Positions 1-13,500 of a stretch of DNA of 64,000 bases are shown here, piece by piece. The notes beneath the pieces are model-generated. The model did no database searches. It saw nothing but the letters and a program-made list of their open reading frames with translations, and was not told the DNA's origin. Numbering within the stretch: position 1 is the first letter of the stretch; each line of letters begins with the position of its first letter. This DNA is from Leptasterias polaris (Eukaryota > Echinodermata > Asteroidea > Forcipulatida > Asteriidae), in the NCBI GenBank assembly GCA_037783415.1, contig JAZGTN010000003.1, positions 7,540,501 to 7,604,500 on the forward strand, given 5' to 3'. The position numbers were made by a program, and so were the translations under genes.

Positions 1-3000
1 CCCTCCTGGATTGACGACACAGCCTGGTAAACCTGCATAGCGTACAACCAAAGATAATCACAAATCATCATTTTCCAAAAGGAAAAAACTCAAATTAACA
101 ATCAAATGACATTACCAAATTGACTTTCCAATTTTACTTCCTGTGTCTCAGATCATAGATCTACCATCTCCCTCTGATTGGAGTAAAACCCATGTCGTGT
201 TCAGATCAAAACATTAATCTTTATAACATTGGTACACATTTTCCAGTGAGTTGGCAACCAATTGAAACCATTCAACTTTGTACATGTGTGTATGTGTACT
301 GTGTAGATGCATTCACCACATGGTATCATATTGCTGGCTGGGAATAGTTTATCTATCATTCAAAACCAATGATGGATGATAATAAATGGTCAGACAGTAG
401 GAGGGTTGACTGTGTACTGTGTAGATGCATTCCCCTCATGATATCATATTGCATGCTGGAATAGTTTATCTATCTTTCAAAACCACAGTGGATGATATTG
501 ATTGGTCAGCAAACAACATAAATGACGACAGTTTCCTTACCTGATCTGCTATATCATCTCTAATGACAATATTTTCAATCTGTTTAAGTAACTGTGAAAG
601 TGACAACACGGTGGTCGCTGACGTCGCTAGATTCTCAACTGTTCTGCCTCTCAGTAGAACATCATACTCCTAAAAAAAAAAACATAATACAGGGATGTGA
701 TATTGAAAAAACCTGAACTCTTGAGCGCAAAGCGCGTAAACTTGCGAGCTCGAAAACTTGCGATCACGAAGCCCATTAATAACATTTATGTTTGGTTTTA
801 AAAGCCCTACTCTGCAATCTGGGGCGTTATATATGGTTTTAATTTAATTTGTTTATGAATTTGATCTAAAGTAAAAAAATAATAATACACAATATTTGTA
901 AAAATATTTGGGGAGGGGGCAAAAAAAAAACAGATGGCAAGAAATCACATCCCTAGTAATACAATGTTGACTTCAAACCAATAGGGAAAAATGTAATGAA
1001 ACGAAACAATCATAGGGCGTATGCATGTACAGTGTACCATGATTTATATATTCCCTTTCATGTATCCTAAAATCATCTACAAGCCTGCTAGCATGACAGA
1101 ACTGAATGGTATCATATTATTTCTGCTGGAACGTCAGAGTGGTTCAACTTACCCAGTCAGTTATTCCAGTGTTATCTGGTGGCGCTAAGAGGGTTTGGTC
1201 TGATGTAACCTGTGGTTAAGACATTGAAACAGATGATTCATTCAATCATTTAAACTACAATTATTTGATATTCATAAAACCACTCTGGGAAAATTTCAGT
1301 AAAAAAGATGCTCACGTTTTTCAAGAATGTTATTGTGTTCATTTTGTCTGTATAATTACCTTTTGCGTTACAATGTTAGACACATGTTAGAGAAGAAAAT
1401 AATGTTGAATAGGGCAATCGTTTATTTTGTGTCGCTAAACTTTTCAAGATGAATGGCACAACATCAACTTCATCCAAGTAAGTTATTAGATTAATATAAC
1501 AATACATCATCAAACCTTCCCAAAATAGCTACCACATGTTTACCTTGCTAGGTTTAGGGGTGAGTGAAAGGGAAGGGCAGGGGGGTCTGACTGTCTCAGA
1601 TACTAACCTGTTGAGGTACACCAATCAGCAGGCGAAGCTGAGCGAGGAATACCTCCATGGAATGTTTTGTATCGATCTCGACAGTCAGCGGTAAGCTGTC
1701 ATTCTCCGATGGTCTAGGAACGTTATGTACCAAGACACCACCCCAACGTGGACTCAAGAAAGCATTGGTGCTTACCCGCTCACCTAAAGATCAATAAGGA
1801 CAAAGCAATGGTGGTAAAGTGTTCTTGCACACACAAGTGGTCAAGACTGGTGCTCGAACCCACACTATGCTGATCAGAAACACCAGAGCTTGAGTCCGGT
1901 GCTCTCTTAACCGTTCGGCCATAACACCTGGTTTCAGAAATGAAACTGAAACTCACACACTGACATAGCAGCTCAGGCAGGGTACCGGTCTACTTAGGCT
2001 TCCAACTTACCTTGGCTATCTGTGATGTACAGAGGTAAATGCTTCGGACGTGGAATGTAGAGAAGGAAATTCAAACTTGGGTTGGTCGACACATGAGATC
2101 CTGATAGGAAAGAAACAGTGATTCCACTCAAATTGTTCTTAACATAAAAACCCTTGTAATCAAATGAAACCCCCCCTTCTTTAAATTTAACATAATGCCA
2201 AATGTGTTGACAGTTGAAGTAGTACAATGAAGGATTTCTAAGTCTTGGTAAAAAAGTTTATATAGTCCATAAAGAATCTAGAGATAAAGCAGAAACTCAA
2301 AACCTCACCTAACTTTGCTTCCACCGGGTTTATGACAAGAGGCAATGCATTCTGGGATACACGGTAGCTGTCATCTTCCTCTTTGTGTTTGGGTTTGATT
2401 GAGAGACCGGTGAAGTAGAGTACCTGGGAGTTTACAGTGAATTCTGCAAACTCTGATAACTTCCCAACGAAAGGATTTAGGTAGGCTGTTTGGGTGAAAG
2501 GTAATGAAAATTATCTTTTGATTTTGGGGTTGAACAAAGAAAAATTGACTGCAGCTGGATTTGAACCAACGACCTCCGGATTAGCGTGCCGGCACTCTAC
2601 CAACTGAGCTATCTAGCCCTATGTTGGCGGTCTCTCTATTTTGTCAATATCTTTGTCTTTTTGCAGAGTAAGTTTAAACACCAACCAGTACATGAATTAT
2701 TCAAGTTGATTTAATGTACTGTTTCTTAACACAATTTGAAGTACGTTGGTGCATGCAAAGTAAATAAACAAAATTGCCACAGAAAAATATGATAACAAGG
2801 AAGTTGTACAACTGGAGCTTGTGTGACCATCTTATATTTAATTTAACCCATTCTCATCAATGTAACCAAACCGAGGCTGGAAGTGACTAGCCTGGCGCCC
2901 TGTTGGTATAATGAGAATTATCAGTCATGATTAACATACAGAGCAGGAAACAAGACCAAGATGGTGACAGTATGTTGTACCTTTCACTGCCTGTGCTATG

Positions 3001-6000
3001 TCCCACTTGGCTTTCAATACTTCTGGTTGTGGATTGAGTAAACTGAAGGATAACTCATATCCAGGTGCAGATAACAAAGATCTCATACTGTCTGCATCCG
3101 CCTACACAGAGAATAGAGTAGTTATTACGTTCATGTTGAATAGTGAATATTGAATATCCATTATTATCATTTTCCTTCACAACATTTCAGTTTTGAAACT
3201 TTTGACAAGGTTGCTGAAATTCAAAACAATAATCCTGACACACATTTACAAAAACAATGGATTCACCAAGAGTAGGTCAACTTCCACTGACCTGGCTGGC
3301 ATCCCAAAAAAGTCTCCCACTGAGTTTGACTGTTATTCCTGGCTGATTAATAAAGAGCCACAATGATCAAAACGCAGGTGGTGACTTTAAAATGCTGACT
3401 TCCAGTCTCATTAATCTCTTTCAATTCCGTTGGACATTGAAGAATACTCACCAATAAAGTGAGTTAAACCTTCTCTTTGTGCTTGTTCAAACAGTTCAAA
3501 TGTTGAACTGTCGTGTACCAGTAGTTTTTTTTTCTTTTCTCATTTCAGTTCTGGTCTTATAAAAAACAAATTCCGGTCCAGTAAACATCTAGTGGCTTTG
3601 GCTAGGACTGTTGCTTTAATCAAGCCATAGCCACAGCTAAATTATTTTTTTGGACGGGGTCTCCTAGTGGAGTTCCTTTCTAGGGTTTGTATTCACCTGG
3701 TTAGAGCGAGCTCCGACTGCATTAAGATATGCTCTGGCCACTGCATCTTCATTCGCTAATCTTGTCTTAATCAGATCAGCTACACCCAAACCTGAGATAA
3801 ATGATTGGATAATATGAGATTAGATAAAACCGGGTTAGGTCTTAATTGAGTAGAGGATAACAGTTTTCTGATTAGAATAATCAATGCTAATTTATAAAAT
3901 TATTCTAAGCATTATTTTGATGATTAAAAAAAAAAAAAATTAAACCAAAAAACAAGGAAATTAGCTGATCGGGTTTGCATATGGGTCTCTTTCCCCACAT
4001 TCCACCTCAAGGACCTCGGTTCGAATCCCGCCGGGGGCAATATATGGAAAGTACCAACCTGATTGCATGGGTTTTCACTGAATTAATTCTCGGTGGTTTT
4101 CCTCCCACATCTAAAACTGAAACTTCCTTGTCTTCTCTCCTTGGGGTTCTTGGCTAGTCAAAATGATTAAGTTCGCTTTCCTGAGAATCCTTGGCTTCAC
4201 AACCCCCCAAAAATAATAATAATAATAAATACACAAACCCAAAACATGTTTTACCGTTCATCTTTGCCAGTGTAATCCTTCCTCTTCCAATGAAGCTACT
4301 TGCTGATGATAACTGTTTATAACCTTGATGGACAATGTAGATCACTGAATGACCATGAGGTACTGCTCTAGCTGTGTTTAGACTGCTTTCAAGTTCTACA
4401 GACAGAAAATTGAACAGAACAAGACAATTATAGTTTGCTATCTTATAAAACAACTACCTGAAAATCCATTGCAGGAATTGAATAAAAAGGTCATTTATAA
4501 AATGGAACTTATAATAACAGGTGTTAAAAAGATTTGTTGCAAATCATTTTGGGTTGAACAATGAAAAATTGACTACAGCAGGACTTGAACCTGGGATCTC
4601 CGGATTAACATGCCAGCGCTCTACCAACTGAGCTATCTAGCCCTACATTGTCAGTCTCCCTATTTTGTCAATATTTTTGTTTGGGGATGCCAGTCAGTTT
4701 CCCTTGTGGTTTCTTGTTTAACAAAGATTTGTTGCTCTGACACCAGCCATGCCTATATACATGTAGGAGATAACAACACAAAAACACCTGTTACCTGCTA
4801 ATGAAGTGCTTGATTCTAACACACTTTGCTCTTTTGTAGTACATGTTTGCCAGTCTATTGTATACTGTATCTTTAATCTGTTACCTTGACCTGCAGAGAG
4901 AAACACAATGACGAGCATGTTTTCAAATTGTCATGATGGAGTGAAGAAATAATGAATTAAGAAATACATTGATTCATTGTACTTCTCTTCGCAGAAAGAA
5001 GTCATGCAGGTAATCAAAGAAAGACAAACATTAGTTTCTTGAATTCAAATTTTCTAGTTAGTAGAAACTAATGTGGTGAACAACACAAGAGTAGATTCAG
5101 AAGCTTTTATAACTTTCAAGCAGAAAGTCTCTCTGTGAAATCTGGTAACAAAAAATGTTGAATTGGATTCTCCACCCTGTCTTGAAAGTTGATTGACTGT
5201 TATCAACTCTAATATGCATAGAATCTTCACAAGCTGAGGGATTTTAATAATGAATATAGGAAGCTTCCTAACCATCACACCAAAGGTTATTAACATAACA
5301 TGAGTCAGGCTTGAGCAGGGTTTCCCCTTAACTTGTTCACTGACTAGCCAGCGGAACCAGTTAACTTGTTGTTGTACCAGTTAGCCAGCTTTTCCAGCAC
5401 CCGTCCCTGTTTCATATTAAATTGGGATGTTCTCTCAACACTGGACTAGCTAGGACCACATGGAGAAAAATTTGACTGGTCCTCAGGTGTTTTAACTAGC
5501 ATCTGGCCAGCGAACCACTGTTAAGGGAGAACACTGCATTGGGTCTCATCACACCACGTCTCATACCAAATCTGTCTTGCTACATACCTGACTGAAGTGA
5601 TGAGGTTAACTCTGCCTTAAATTTCCTGAAGTCCTGCTCATCTTTTGATGTTGAACATGAAACGATGGTAAGCGGAATGAGGCAGTTTGTCTGTTAAAGG
5701 AAAACACAAGTCATTTCCTTTAACTGAAAATGGAATCATTATGTTAACAATTACAACAAACATGGTGTTTCTCACAGAAGTTTTTTTTATACACTTCCTT
5801 TCCTGGTTATCTTAAGCTATATCTGAATTGGCGGCTATTGCTACGTCTACAACTGTTGCTAAGGGCATTGCTAATCTAGCCATAGCCGTAGCTGTAGCTG
5901 CCAATAAACACAACCTAGACTTGGATTCATGAAGGGAAAGTACCTTATCCAGTAATGAGAGACAAAGTCACTTCACAACCAGAGAATAAATGACCCATAG

Positions 6001-7046
6001 TGTGAACTTACCTTTGCCACGGCTAAATCCTGTATTTCTTGGTAAGGAAGGAAGGCTCTGTATGTTGTTGTTGAAAACCACCATATTGGTACGCCGATGA
6101 AAATAGCAACAAAAGCTACAGCTAAGGATGCATACATTGGGCTCCTGGCTTCATCATTTAATCCTTCATAAATAAAAGCATTATTTGATCATTCAAGTTA
6201 TCTTACGCAGGTTTTTCATTATAAGAGTATGAGCAGTTTGAACAGTTTCAAAGTTTTAAGCGCCATTTTGTTCAGGGCACAGATTTGTTTTGTTTCAACA
6301 CTCATTACCATCTGCTAATGGTGCATGAAAGTCCAAGTGCCAAGGAAGATGCAGATGTCAACCAGCATGACCAGTGTTTGAAATAAACAAATCTGACCCT
6401 GTGAAAGTGCTTATGGTTAAAGTGACCTAGGATAAAAAACACAAACTGCTTCATCAACAACATTTACATGGCATGTGTTGTTAATCGTTCAATCTGTCCT
6501 GGGTTTTTTGGTGTGGTTAGTTAAAATTAAAAGTCAGTCAACTGTCAGTGTCAGTGCAGAATACTAACTTAACTAAACTAGGCCCTAGGCCTAGGAAGGG
6601 TGGCTTTTTATTTAATCAACATACATGTAGCTACCTCAACAGGTACAACTTCCAAGGAAGATTAGCTAGTCAGTGTAGTACTAGAGTAGTGTTACTTAGT
6701 TGGCTCTCTTGAGAGCATGAAGGAAGGAACAACATATTTGGCAGGACCGTTAAGACTAGAGTTTAGACTATAAGACCCATGGGCCGTGGTTGATCAAATT
6801 ACAGCACATTATTATTAATTATTCATAGGCCCAACATTTTACTAGCAGACGACAAAATGGCCAAATATGCAACTAAAATAAAATTTTAAAAACAAAAGCA
6901 CGACCATCAAGAAATTTAAGAATTTCGTTAGCTAAATCCCAGTTTCTATATTTCTCCAGCTTCTTTATGTCGTTTGTTTACAAAAGACAAGTTATTTTAC
7001 ACTTACCCTTATTTTCATCTTTATCCTTGTGTTTTTTTCCTGCCAT
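1..7046 (-). CDS. PIGS: PIGS, GPI transamidase subunit, 13 exons read, 3' end off the window
   Basis: PIG-S is an ER-membrane subunit of the GPI transamidase, which replaces a C-terminal signal on proteins with a GPI anchor. Exons on the minus strand in transcript order: 7046-7007, 6163-6012, 5690-5588, 4890-4795, 4395-4255, 3791-3697, 3101-2981, 2485-2309, 2100-2011, 1783-1608, 1209-1153, 669-541 and 32-1 (cut by the edge). All junctions are GT/AG and the reading frame stays open for about 469 residues; the human protein has 555. A hydrophobic segment at residues 24-43, followed by [14 protein letters not shown], is the N-terminal membrane anchor. Family signatures seen are [48 protein letters not shown] and ENLATSATT. 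The second, C-terminal membrane helix should lie beyond base 1. The start ATG is the first in frame and begins a short lysine-rich cytosolic stretch. The gene is divergent from PPM1D. Confidence 0.95.
229..512. repeat. Two adjacent pieces of the CCCTCTTGCTGT-family element in PIGS
   Basis: 229-408 ends GGTCAGACAGTAGGAGGGTT. 409-512 repeats its second half, with GACTGTGTACTGTGTAGATG and AGTTTATCTATC. Together they form a partial tandem copy in the intron before the last visible PIGS exon. Confidence 0.6.
1786..1935 (-). mobile_element. tRNA-Leu-like SINE head, partial
   Basis: On the minus strand a box A (GGCCGAACGGTTAAGAGAGC), a long variable-arm-like part and a box B (GGGTTCGAGCACC) are in order. 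It is the head of the same family as 45780-46213. The body is truncated. It lies in a PIGS intron. Confidence 0.65.
2525..2660 (-). mobile_element. tRNA-derived SINE, TAGATAGCTCAGTTGG type, copy 1
   Basis: The minus strand has box A TAGCTCAGTTGGTAGAG and box B GGTTCAAATCC with tRNA spacing. Copies with the same flanks (TTGAACAA...AAATTGACT and TCTCTATTTTGTCAATAT) occur at 4553-4690 and 51465-51620. The shared flanks show a SINE family rather than a tRNA gene. Confidence 0.7.
4553..4690 (-). mobile_element. tRNA-derived SINE, TAGATAGCTCAGTTGG type, copy 2
   Basis: Same head and flanks as the copy at 2525-2660. The anticodon-loop equivalent reads ATGTTAA, so an Asn-like origin is possible. Stems are imperfect. 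It lies in a PIGS intron. Confidence 0.7.
5317..5536. mobile_element. CAGGGTTTCCCCTTAAC...GTTAAGGGAGAAC element, copy in PIGS
   Basis: The ends CAGGGTTTCCCCTTAACTTG and CTGTTAAGGGAGAACACTG are imperfect inverted repeats. Inside, TGACTAGCCAGC and AACACTGGACTAGC words are shared with copies at 31203-31427 and 42089-42310. A partial copy lies at 59912-59955. Confidence 0.7.
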
Positions 7047-7512
7047 TTTGGTGGTAGAGGGAAGTGGGACTGTAAACGCGTCAGGCGGAAGGGGGCGCTG
7101 TTTAGCTAAAATAATAAGATGAAACAACTACTATCTAAAAAGCTCTTAGCAAGGTTGCCAATAGTTTTGTTCTGTTTTCTGTTTTTAATTTGCAAATGGA
7201 AAATAATCTTACCAACTGCCAAGTGTTTCTTAAAACGTCTCTATAATAGACTTGTTCCCAAAAACAAAATCGCAATATTTTGATTAATCCGTTCTTCAAT
7301 TCTACAGCGCCCTCAACAACAAATATTTATAAACCAAGTTAACCAAAGTTTGACCTCTTAATCGAGGTTATGAAACAGACACTGAACTATAAACCGAATT
7401 AAATAACAAGTCTTACCAGCTGACCAATCAGGAGGCCTCAATTCTGCAAGCTCGGACAAGACATACAAGGTCAAACCGTATACACAAAAGAATCATTCGC
7501 GCGGTGAAAACC
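7047..7512. promoter_or_regulatory. Shared divergent promoter region of PIGS and PPM1D
   Basis: Only 466 bp separate the PIGS and PPM1D start codons, so both promoters and 5' UTRs must fit here if no 5' non-coding exon exists elsewhere. A CCAAT box on the plus strand (7424-7428, in TGACCAATCAG) suggests NF-Y binding about 85 bp before the PPM1D ATG. No TATA box is obvious at either end. A bidirectional promoter is inferred from gene geometry, not from transcript data. Confidence 0.6.
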
Positions 7513-10500
7513 ATGGAGCGCGCGCAAACATCCCGGCATCGTCAATCAAGCAAGATGGAGACCGAACAGAGTAGCGGAAATTCTACCCCCCAAATGCCCC
7601 CAAAAAGGCAAGTTTTGGGGATCCGAGTGTCGAGCGATTCAAACAAGGGAGGTAGGGATTATATGGAGGATATGGTTTCTATCCGATATGAGCGAAGGAA
7701 GGATAATGATATTGCATTTTTTGGTGTTTTTGATGGGCATGGTGGGCGGGAAGCAGCAGTGTTTGCACGCGACATGTTGTGGGACTTCATCAAAGAACAG
7801 CGTGGATTCGACTCGAAAGATCCGGCCAAGGTTAAACATGCCATCAAAGAGGGGTTCCTTAAAACCCAGGAGGCTATGTGGAAGAAAAGAGGTAAATCAA
7901 TTTTATTTATATTGCGTACATTTTAAATTTAATCACAGTTTTATAATCATATGTTTTTGTTTTTCAATTCACAGTCCTTCTGATTTGAAAATCACAAGAT
8001 TCACAGGCGTGTGGAAAAAAGCACACCTGGATTTTTTCGAGTACGAGGGGTGCGATTTTGCAAAACGCCAAATTTGTGGTACATGCTGAGATCGTACAGA
8101 AACACATTTTGTAGACCACAACAGGCCTCGAACTTCGTGTTGAAAAGGGCACGGCAATAATTGCCGTGCCTTTTCCAGAATTTTGAGGGCATCACAGCTA
8201 TATAATTTCGTAAGTGTAAAAAGGGCACCACGTGTTTTTGTCGAATTTGGGGGCTTCATTCATGGCAAAAACAAAATTTAAACAAATTTAAAATGACGAT
8301 TGAAAGAGTGAAAAAACGTTAACATAACCACGGATGATCAAAAACACTGCGTCTTCACACCCACAGCATTTCGACTTTGCACAAACACTCCGCGAAAAAT
8401 TCCCCTAAACAACAAACAAAACACATAAGAAGAAAATAATCTTTCTGATGATTCAAAATGTCATAAATGGCATCATTTTTGTAAAATAAAGCCTATACGT
8501 TGCGCAGTTTTCGTACACAAGCTGACATTTCTGAGGAACTGTGCTTTGAAGGCCATGCTGTCGTCGACAGCTTTTGCGTGGATACCAGTGGCTCCTTGCT
8601 AAGTGCACGGTGGTTGCAGGGACCGGATACCAGTCAACTCGCCCCCCAGCAAAGTCGCCCACTACCAGGGCTCGAATTTTACACTGGACCACTGGCCCGA
8701 GGCCAGTAATCTTAGTGTTGGGCCAGTAAACTTATGACCTAACAAGTCCGATGGTCTTGTGCTTTTCAATTGAATAACAGAAACAAATTATGTTCAAGTG
8801 TTGACTTTTTTGGGTCTGATAAATTATCTTTCAATTCTATGAGTAATCAAGTATACTCTTCTCTTACTTGTCTCAGTTCTGGTTCATATAAAAGCAGTCA
8901 AATGCATAATAAACTGTGTCAGCAATTTTTTATTTTCACATTTTGAATCTGGTCTTGTAAAAAAAATCTGGTCCAGTAAAGATTTTGAGCTACAAGCCCT
9001 GCAGTCTTGTGGATTTTTTCCCCAAATTCGAGCCCTGACTACAAAGTCGCCCCCCAGCAAAGTCGCCCACTACAAAGTCGCCCCCTCACTTACAAAGTCG
9101 CCCCCTGTCAAAGTCGCCCCTCACAAAGTCGCCCCCTGACAGAGTCGCCCCCCGACACCGTCGCCCCCTAACAAAGCCCTAACTCTCCGCTTTTGTCGAA
9201 ATGTTACCGCTAGATAACTAATTAGCTATTTTCTTTTTTTACTTTGAATTGGCCTTCTAATATTATGTAAATCTGAATCGAACATAAACAGTTTTCTGAA
9301 TTAAATTAAGCATGCCAATCATTTAAGATTGTATTAATTATTGCTGTGCATAATTTTTAATCCATACCGGAAACATATTTTTATACCTGATATTTTTAGT
9401 TAATATTTTTAATCAATTTGTTTTAACAATAAACAGTTGTTATGACATGTTTAGTGATTTTTTGTCTGTAGGCCTAGTGTTTGAATCAAGGCCAGTTTGA
9501 ATTTCCTCTGTGTGGGATAATAAAGTTTTATCTTATCTTATCAAAATACCGTCATCAGTGATCGACTTAGGGTTTTAATTAAAGTAGGCAACCTGTCAAC
9601 TTATCACAACAATAAAACTTCACGAACTTCAAATAATGTATCAAAACACATCAGTATTAGAGTTAACATAATTTTATTCAATTAAACAAAATATAGACTA
9701 TAAAAAAGAAGGTTTTGAATTAAAAAAACAATTAGAACTTTATTTAAAAACAAATAAATAACCACCATAACTTTTAATAAATTCGCGAATAAAATTTAGT
9801 TCTTTATAATTATGTAAGCACAAGTAAAACAAGGGGGGAAATTATCAAGTAAATAACCACCATAACCTTATAATGTTGAGAATTAACGGGAATAAACATA
9901 TGCAAAATCAAATTAGTTACGGCCGAAGAGTGTCCCAGAAAAGACGCCGCGGTATTTCATTTATCAAGTAGCCCAAACTTCTCAAAATAAACACTCGTGA
10001 AATAACTTCCCATCACCCTCATGTTCACTTCTGCTTGATAATTTATTTGATGTATATATATTCTGTAAATAAAATGTAAATAACCTGTTATATATATATT
10101 ATTTTAGTGTTCTAATATTTAAAAGAACCTGCTACAACACAAAGATTAAACACGCTCAAACCCGTCGTGCACGCTCAAAATCCCGTAGCATTCCTTCTGT
10201 AACATATCTATCTACATGTACATTTCGTCTTCCCCCATCCAGTGTGCTAATAAATTGTTTCAAAATATTCAAAAGCGCCCTCACTTTTGTGATATGGCTT
10301 TACGTCGCTCAACCCATACACTGGGCGACTTTGTTAGGGGGCGACAGTATCGGGGGGCGACTTTGTTGGTGGGCGACTCTGTCAGGGGGCGACTTTGTGA
10401 GGGGCGACTTTGACAGGGGGCGACTTTGTAAGTGAGGGGGCGACTTTGTGGTGGGCGACTTTGCTGGGGGGCGACTTTGTAGTGGGCGACTTTGCTGGGG

Positions 10501-13500
10501 GGCGAGTTGACTGGTTTCCGTTTTAGATCGCGCACCAGCGATGGTGATTATTGCAATTCGGGGGAAAAACCCTATTCCCCGATGCATCGCACAGACACGT
10601 AAAGTCTTTGTTCAAGGTGTTTCAAACAAGTGTTGTTATCTTTCGCAGATATTTAACCAATAGAGGGCTTTTCCTTCAATAGTATGGCATTGTTTTTAAG
10701 CGCCCTCTTGCTTTCAATGTTTCCTAACTTTGTTGTTGCACCCAAAGGAACGATATTTGAAAAAGACTACGAACCTGAAAATTGGAAACGATGTGACTGC
10801 GTATCGATGCTTATCGGAACCGTAAAAATGTAAACTAATAACCGGATATTTAGTATGCATCTTACAATTTTATTAAGGGCACCTTATGAAGTATGATTAC
10901 GCCAAAAATGAATGCCAAGGCGTGCATTTTAGAGGTATCAGGCGTGTGATTATTCGCACTCCTGGGAAAGCTTTTAAGGCATGCGATGGCGTGCGGGTGC
11001 GATCGCATGCCTCAAATCAGGACTGAATTCAGCCTTGCTTAGGCATGTTTTGTAATTGTTACTTAGGCAATGGATATTTTGCCGGCACCGGCAAAGCAAA
11101 GTAAACGTTTGTTTGTAAAACCAAAATGCACTGAACTGAACATGCACAGTGAATTGTTTTTAAAGAAAAGAGTTGGTCCGAGTTGGTTTTTCCTAAGTTG
11201 ATAATACAATTTTTTCAACAGATATTGAAGAGGGCGATTTGGATATTTTTGTATATATGACTCTTCTATAGACCCAGTAACTGGGGCGCTGTACTCCTTT
11301 TTTGAAATTTTGACATAATCAGTCGTATCTAGCGCCCCAGGTTATTATTGTATGTGACCAAACTCTCAGCATGGTCGACGGGTGCCCTGCCTCAAACCGC
11401 GTAATCGTCACGGTCGAGGCAGGGCACCCGTCTAAAATTTTAAACGGGTGCCCTGCCGCAACCAATACGATTACGCGGTTTGAGGCAGGGCAACCGTCGA
11501 CCATGCTGAGAGTCGGATCATGGTATGGACATACAATAATAACCTGGGGCGCTAGATACGACCGATGATGTCAAAATTTCAAAAAAGGAGTACAGCTCCC
11601 CAGTTACTGGGTCTAACTCTTCTACATTTATTTTGAATGGTTTATTTTATGTTCTAACAAAACATGTTTTTTTAGTGAATTTCCATTGATTTTAAAGTAC
11701 CGTAATTTCCTGCGTTCAAGACGCAGGGGCGTACAAGGCGCAGGGCCGTGAAATTACCCAAAAAAAATTAAGCGTCAACAGACAAGGCGCACTGCCGCAC
11801 AAGGCGCATGATCTTACATGCACCTTTGACTGCAAACAGCAGACCGTATCGGTACATCGCCAAAAAGGGGTCATTTTGTTACCCTAAAAGTATCACGCTA
11901 ATCAACACGTGAATAAATAGAAATCACATGCGCTTGAAACATGTAGAGACATGTAGAAAAGTTCATTGTAAACTGAAACCAACCTACCGTTCAGCGGCGT
12001 TTTCAGGAGAATCTTACTCCCGTGTTTCACATGGAATTGAAGGGAGTTTATTCAACAGAGGGCGCTACCATACGGCTCTGAAAATAATCTCCTGCCATTC
12101 CGATGGTAAACTTGATTTCAAGTCTGAGACTGCGGTTATTTCTCTGCATCGGCCTCGCAAAATTCCCCCACAGATTGGCTATCACGCGCTCTAACTTGGT
12201 TCAAGACGGAGGTTTATCCACAAGAGGGCACTGTTTCAGCCAATAATATATCGGCTATTAGGACAACTAAAAACCACGATCACAGACTTGGAACCAAGTC
12301 TATTCCGATGGGGACGTGACATTATTGGGGTTTCTGTTGTTCACCGTTCACACAATAGAGGTTGGGTGAATGCGTTCGGCAAACGTTTAGATAAATCTGA
12401 ATGCAGTATTTTCGGTACGAAATCGCGGCCATAAAGGAAGGGATGAACACGTTGCTGCATTGTTGGAATGAATTCACGGTCGTTATGTATAGGGACATGT
12501 GGCCACAAAGGCGGCTCAACACATTGCATCATTGTCGGAATGAAAATCTGGCGACATTGTCTGGAGAGTTGAGCACTGATATGTACTACGTCAACAATGC
12601 GTGGTGAGTTGATGGTTGGCGACCGCATTATTAACCTGACCGCAGCTACATTAAATAAGGCCTAGATTATTTGCACGTCAGCCGCGGGCATTTTGATCTT
12701 AAGCGACATCAGACAGGGCGCACTGGAATACAAGGCGCAGTGATGATTTTGTGGTCTAAAAAGTCAGATAAGACGCGTCTTATCCGCAGGAAATTACGGT
12801 AGTTGTCGTCGGGCGTTGTCAGTTGTCGGCTTTTTTTTGGCGACTTGTATTATTGAAGATATCGTTTTATAGCAAAATATGTCATTACTACACTATAATT
12901 TAATTTAAAAAACTGACTTATTGAGTTTCCTATAGATAGTTTTATCTAAAAATCATTGACATTTTGTTTCTTGTTCCGACCCCATCCCCAATGATGGTAA
13001 TCTTGGCCAATAATAATAATTATTACTAGGTCTATTGTATGGAGGGTGAACATGGACAAAACTACAGCTTTTTAACAAATGTCCTTTGTGCTTAGGCTTG
13101 ATTGATCATTTATTGTGTGTAAGCTGGGTCACTCTAAAACTAAAAGCGGACAACAGACGATGCCTGACGACAACTGCCATACCATAATCATGTTATTCAT
13201 GCACATTTATGATGGGTTCCCGGGTTGCTGAGCTGAAATTTGTTAACACTATTTTCTGCTTAACCAGTGCTGTGAAATTGGCACATGAATCACAAACAAT
13301 TTCAGACACTTGTAACAAACCTGTTTCTGACAGGAAGCAAAATGTTTTTGTCTGCAGTAATATATATTGATAGTTTTAAATGCACACAAAAAAAGTGATT
13401 GAACGCAATTAAACCACTAACTTTAAATTGAAGAGTCTAATTACTAATACCGTAATTTTTGGATTATAAACCGCCCGGCGTATAAACCGCAATGCTTCAA

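Noticed and set aside
2559..2624. Possible tRNA gene on the minus strand
   Set aside because: Box A and box B are present, but the anticodon and T stems are broken and the same flanks recur at two other places, which marks a SINE.
4008..4033. GGTTCGAATCCCGCC box B near 4020
   Set aside because: No matching box A at the right distance; probably a SINE scrap.
7440..7500. p53 response element upstream of PPM1D
   Set aside because: GGACAAGACA near 7453 deviates from the half-site consensus and has no good partner half-site.
7504..7512. GTG start three codons upstream of the PPM1D ATG
   Set aside because: The ATG at 7513 is in a strong context; a GTG start is not expected in an animal nuclear gene.
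10281..10587. Proline/serine-rich repetitive ORFs
   Set aside because: They come from the GGGCGACTTTG array in the right arm of the TIR element.
11319..11568. Similar ORFs on both strands with MVDGCPASN
   Set aside because: They are mirror images produced by the palindromic element, not genes.
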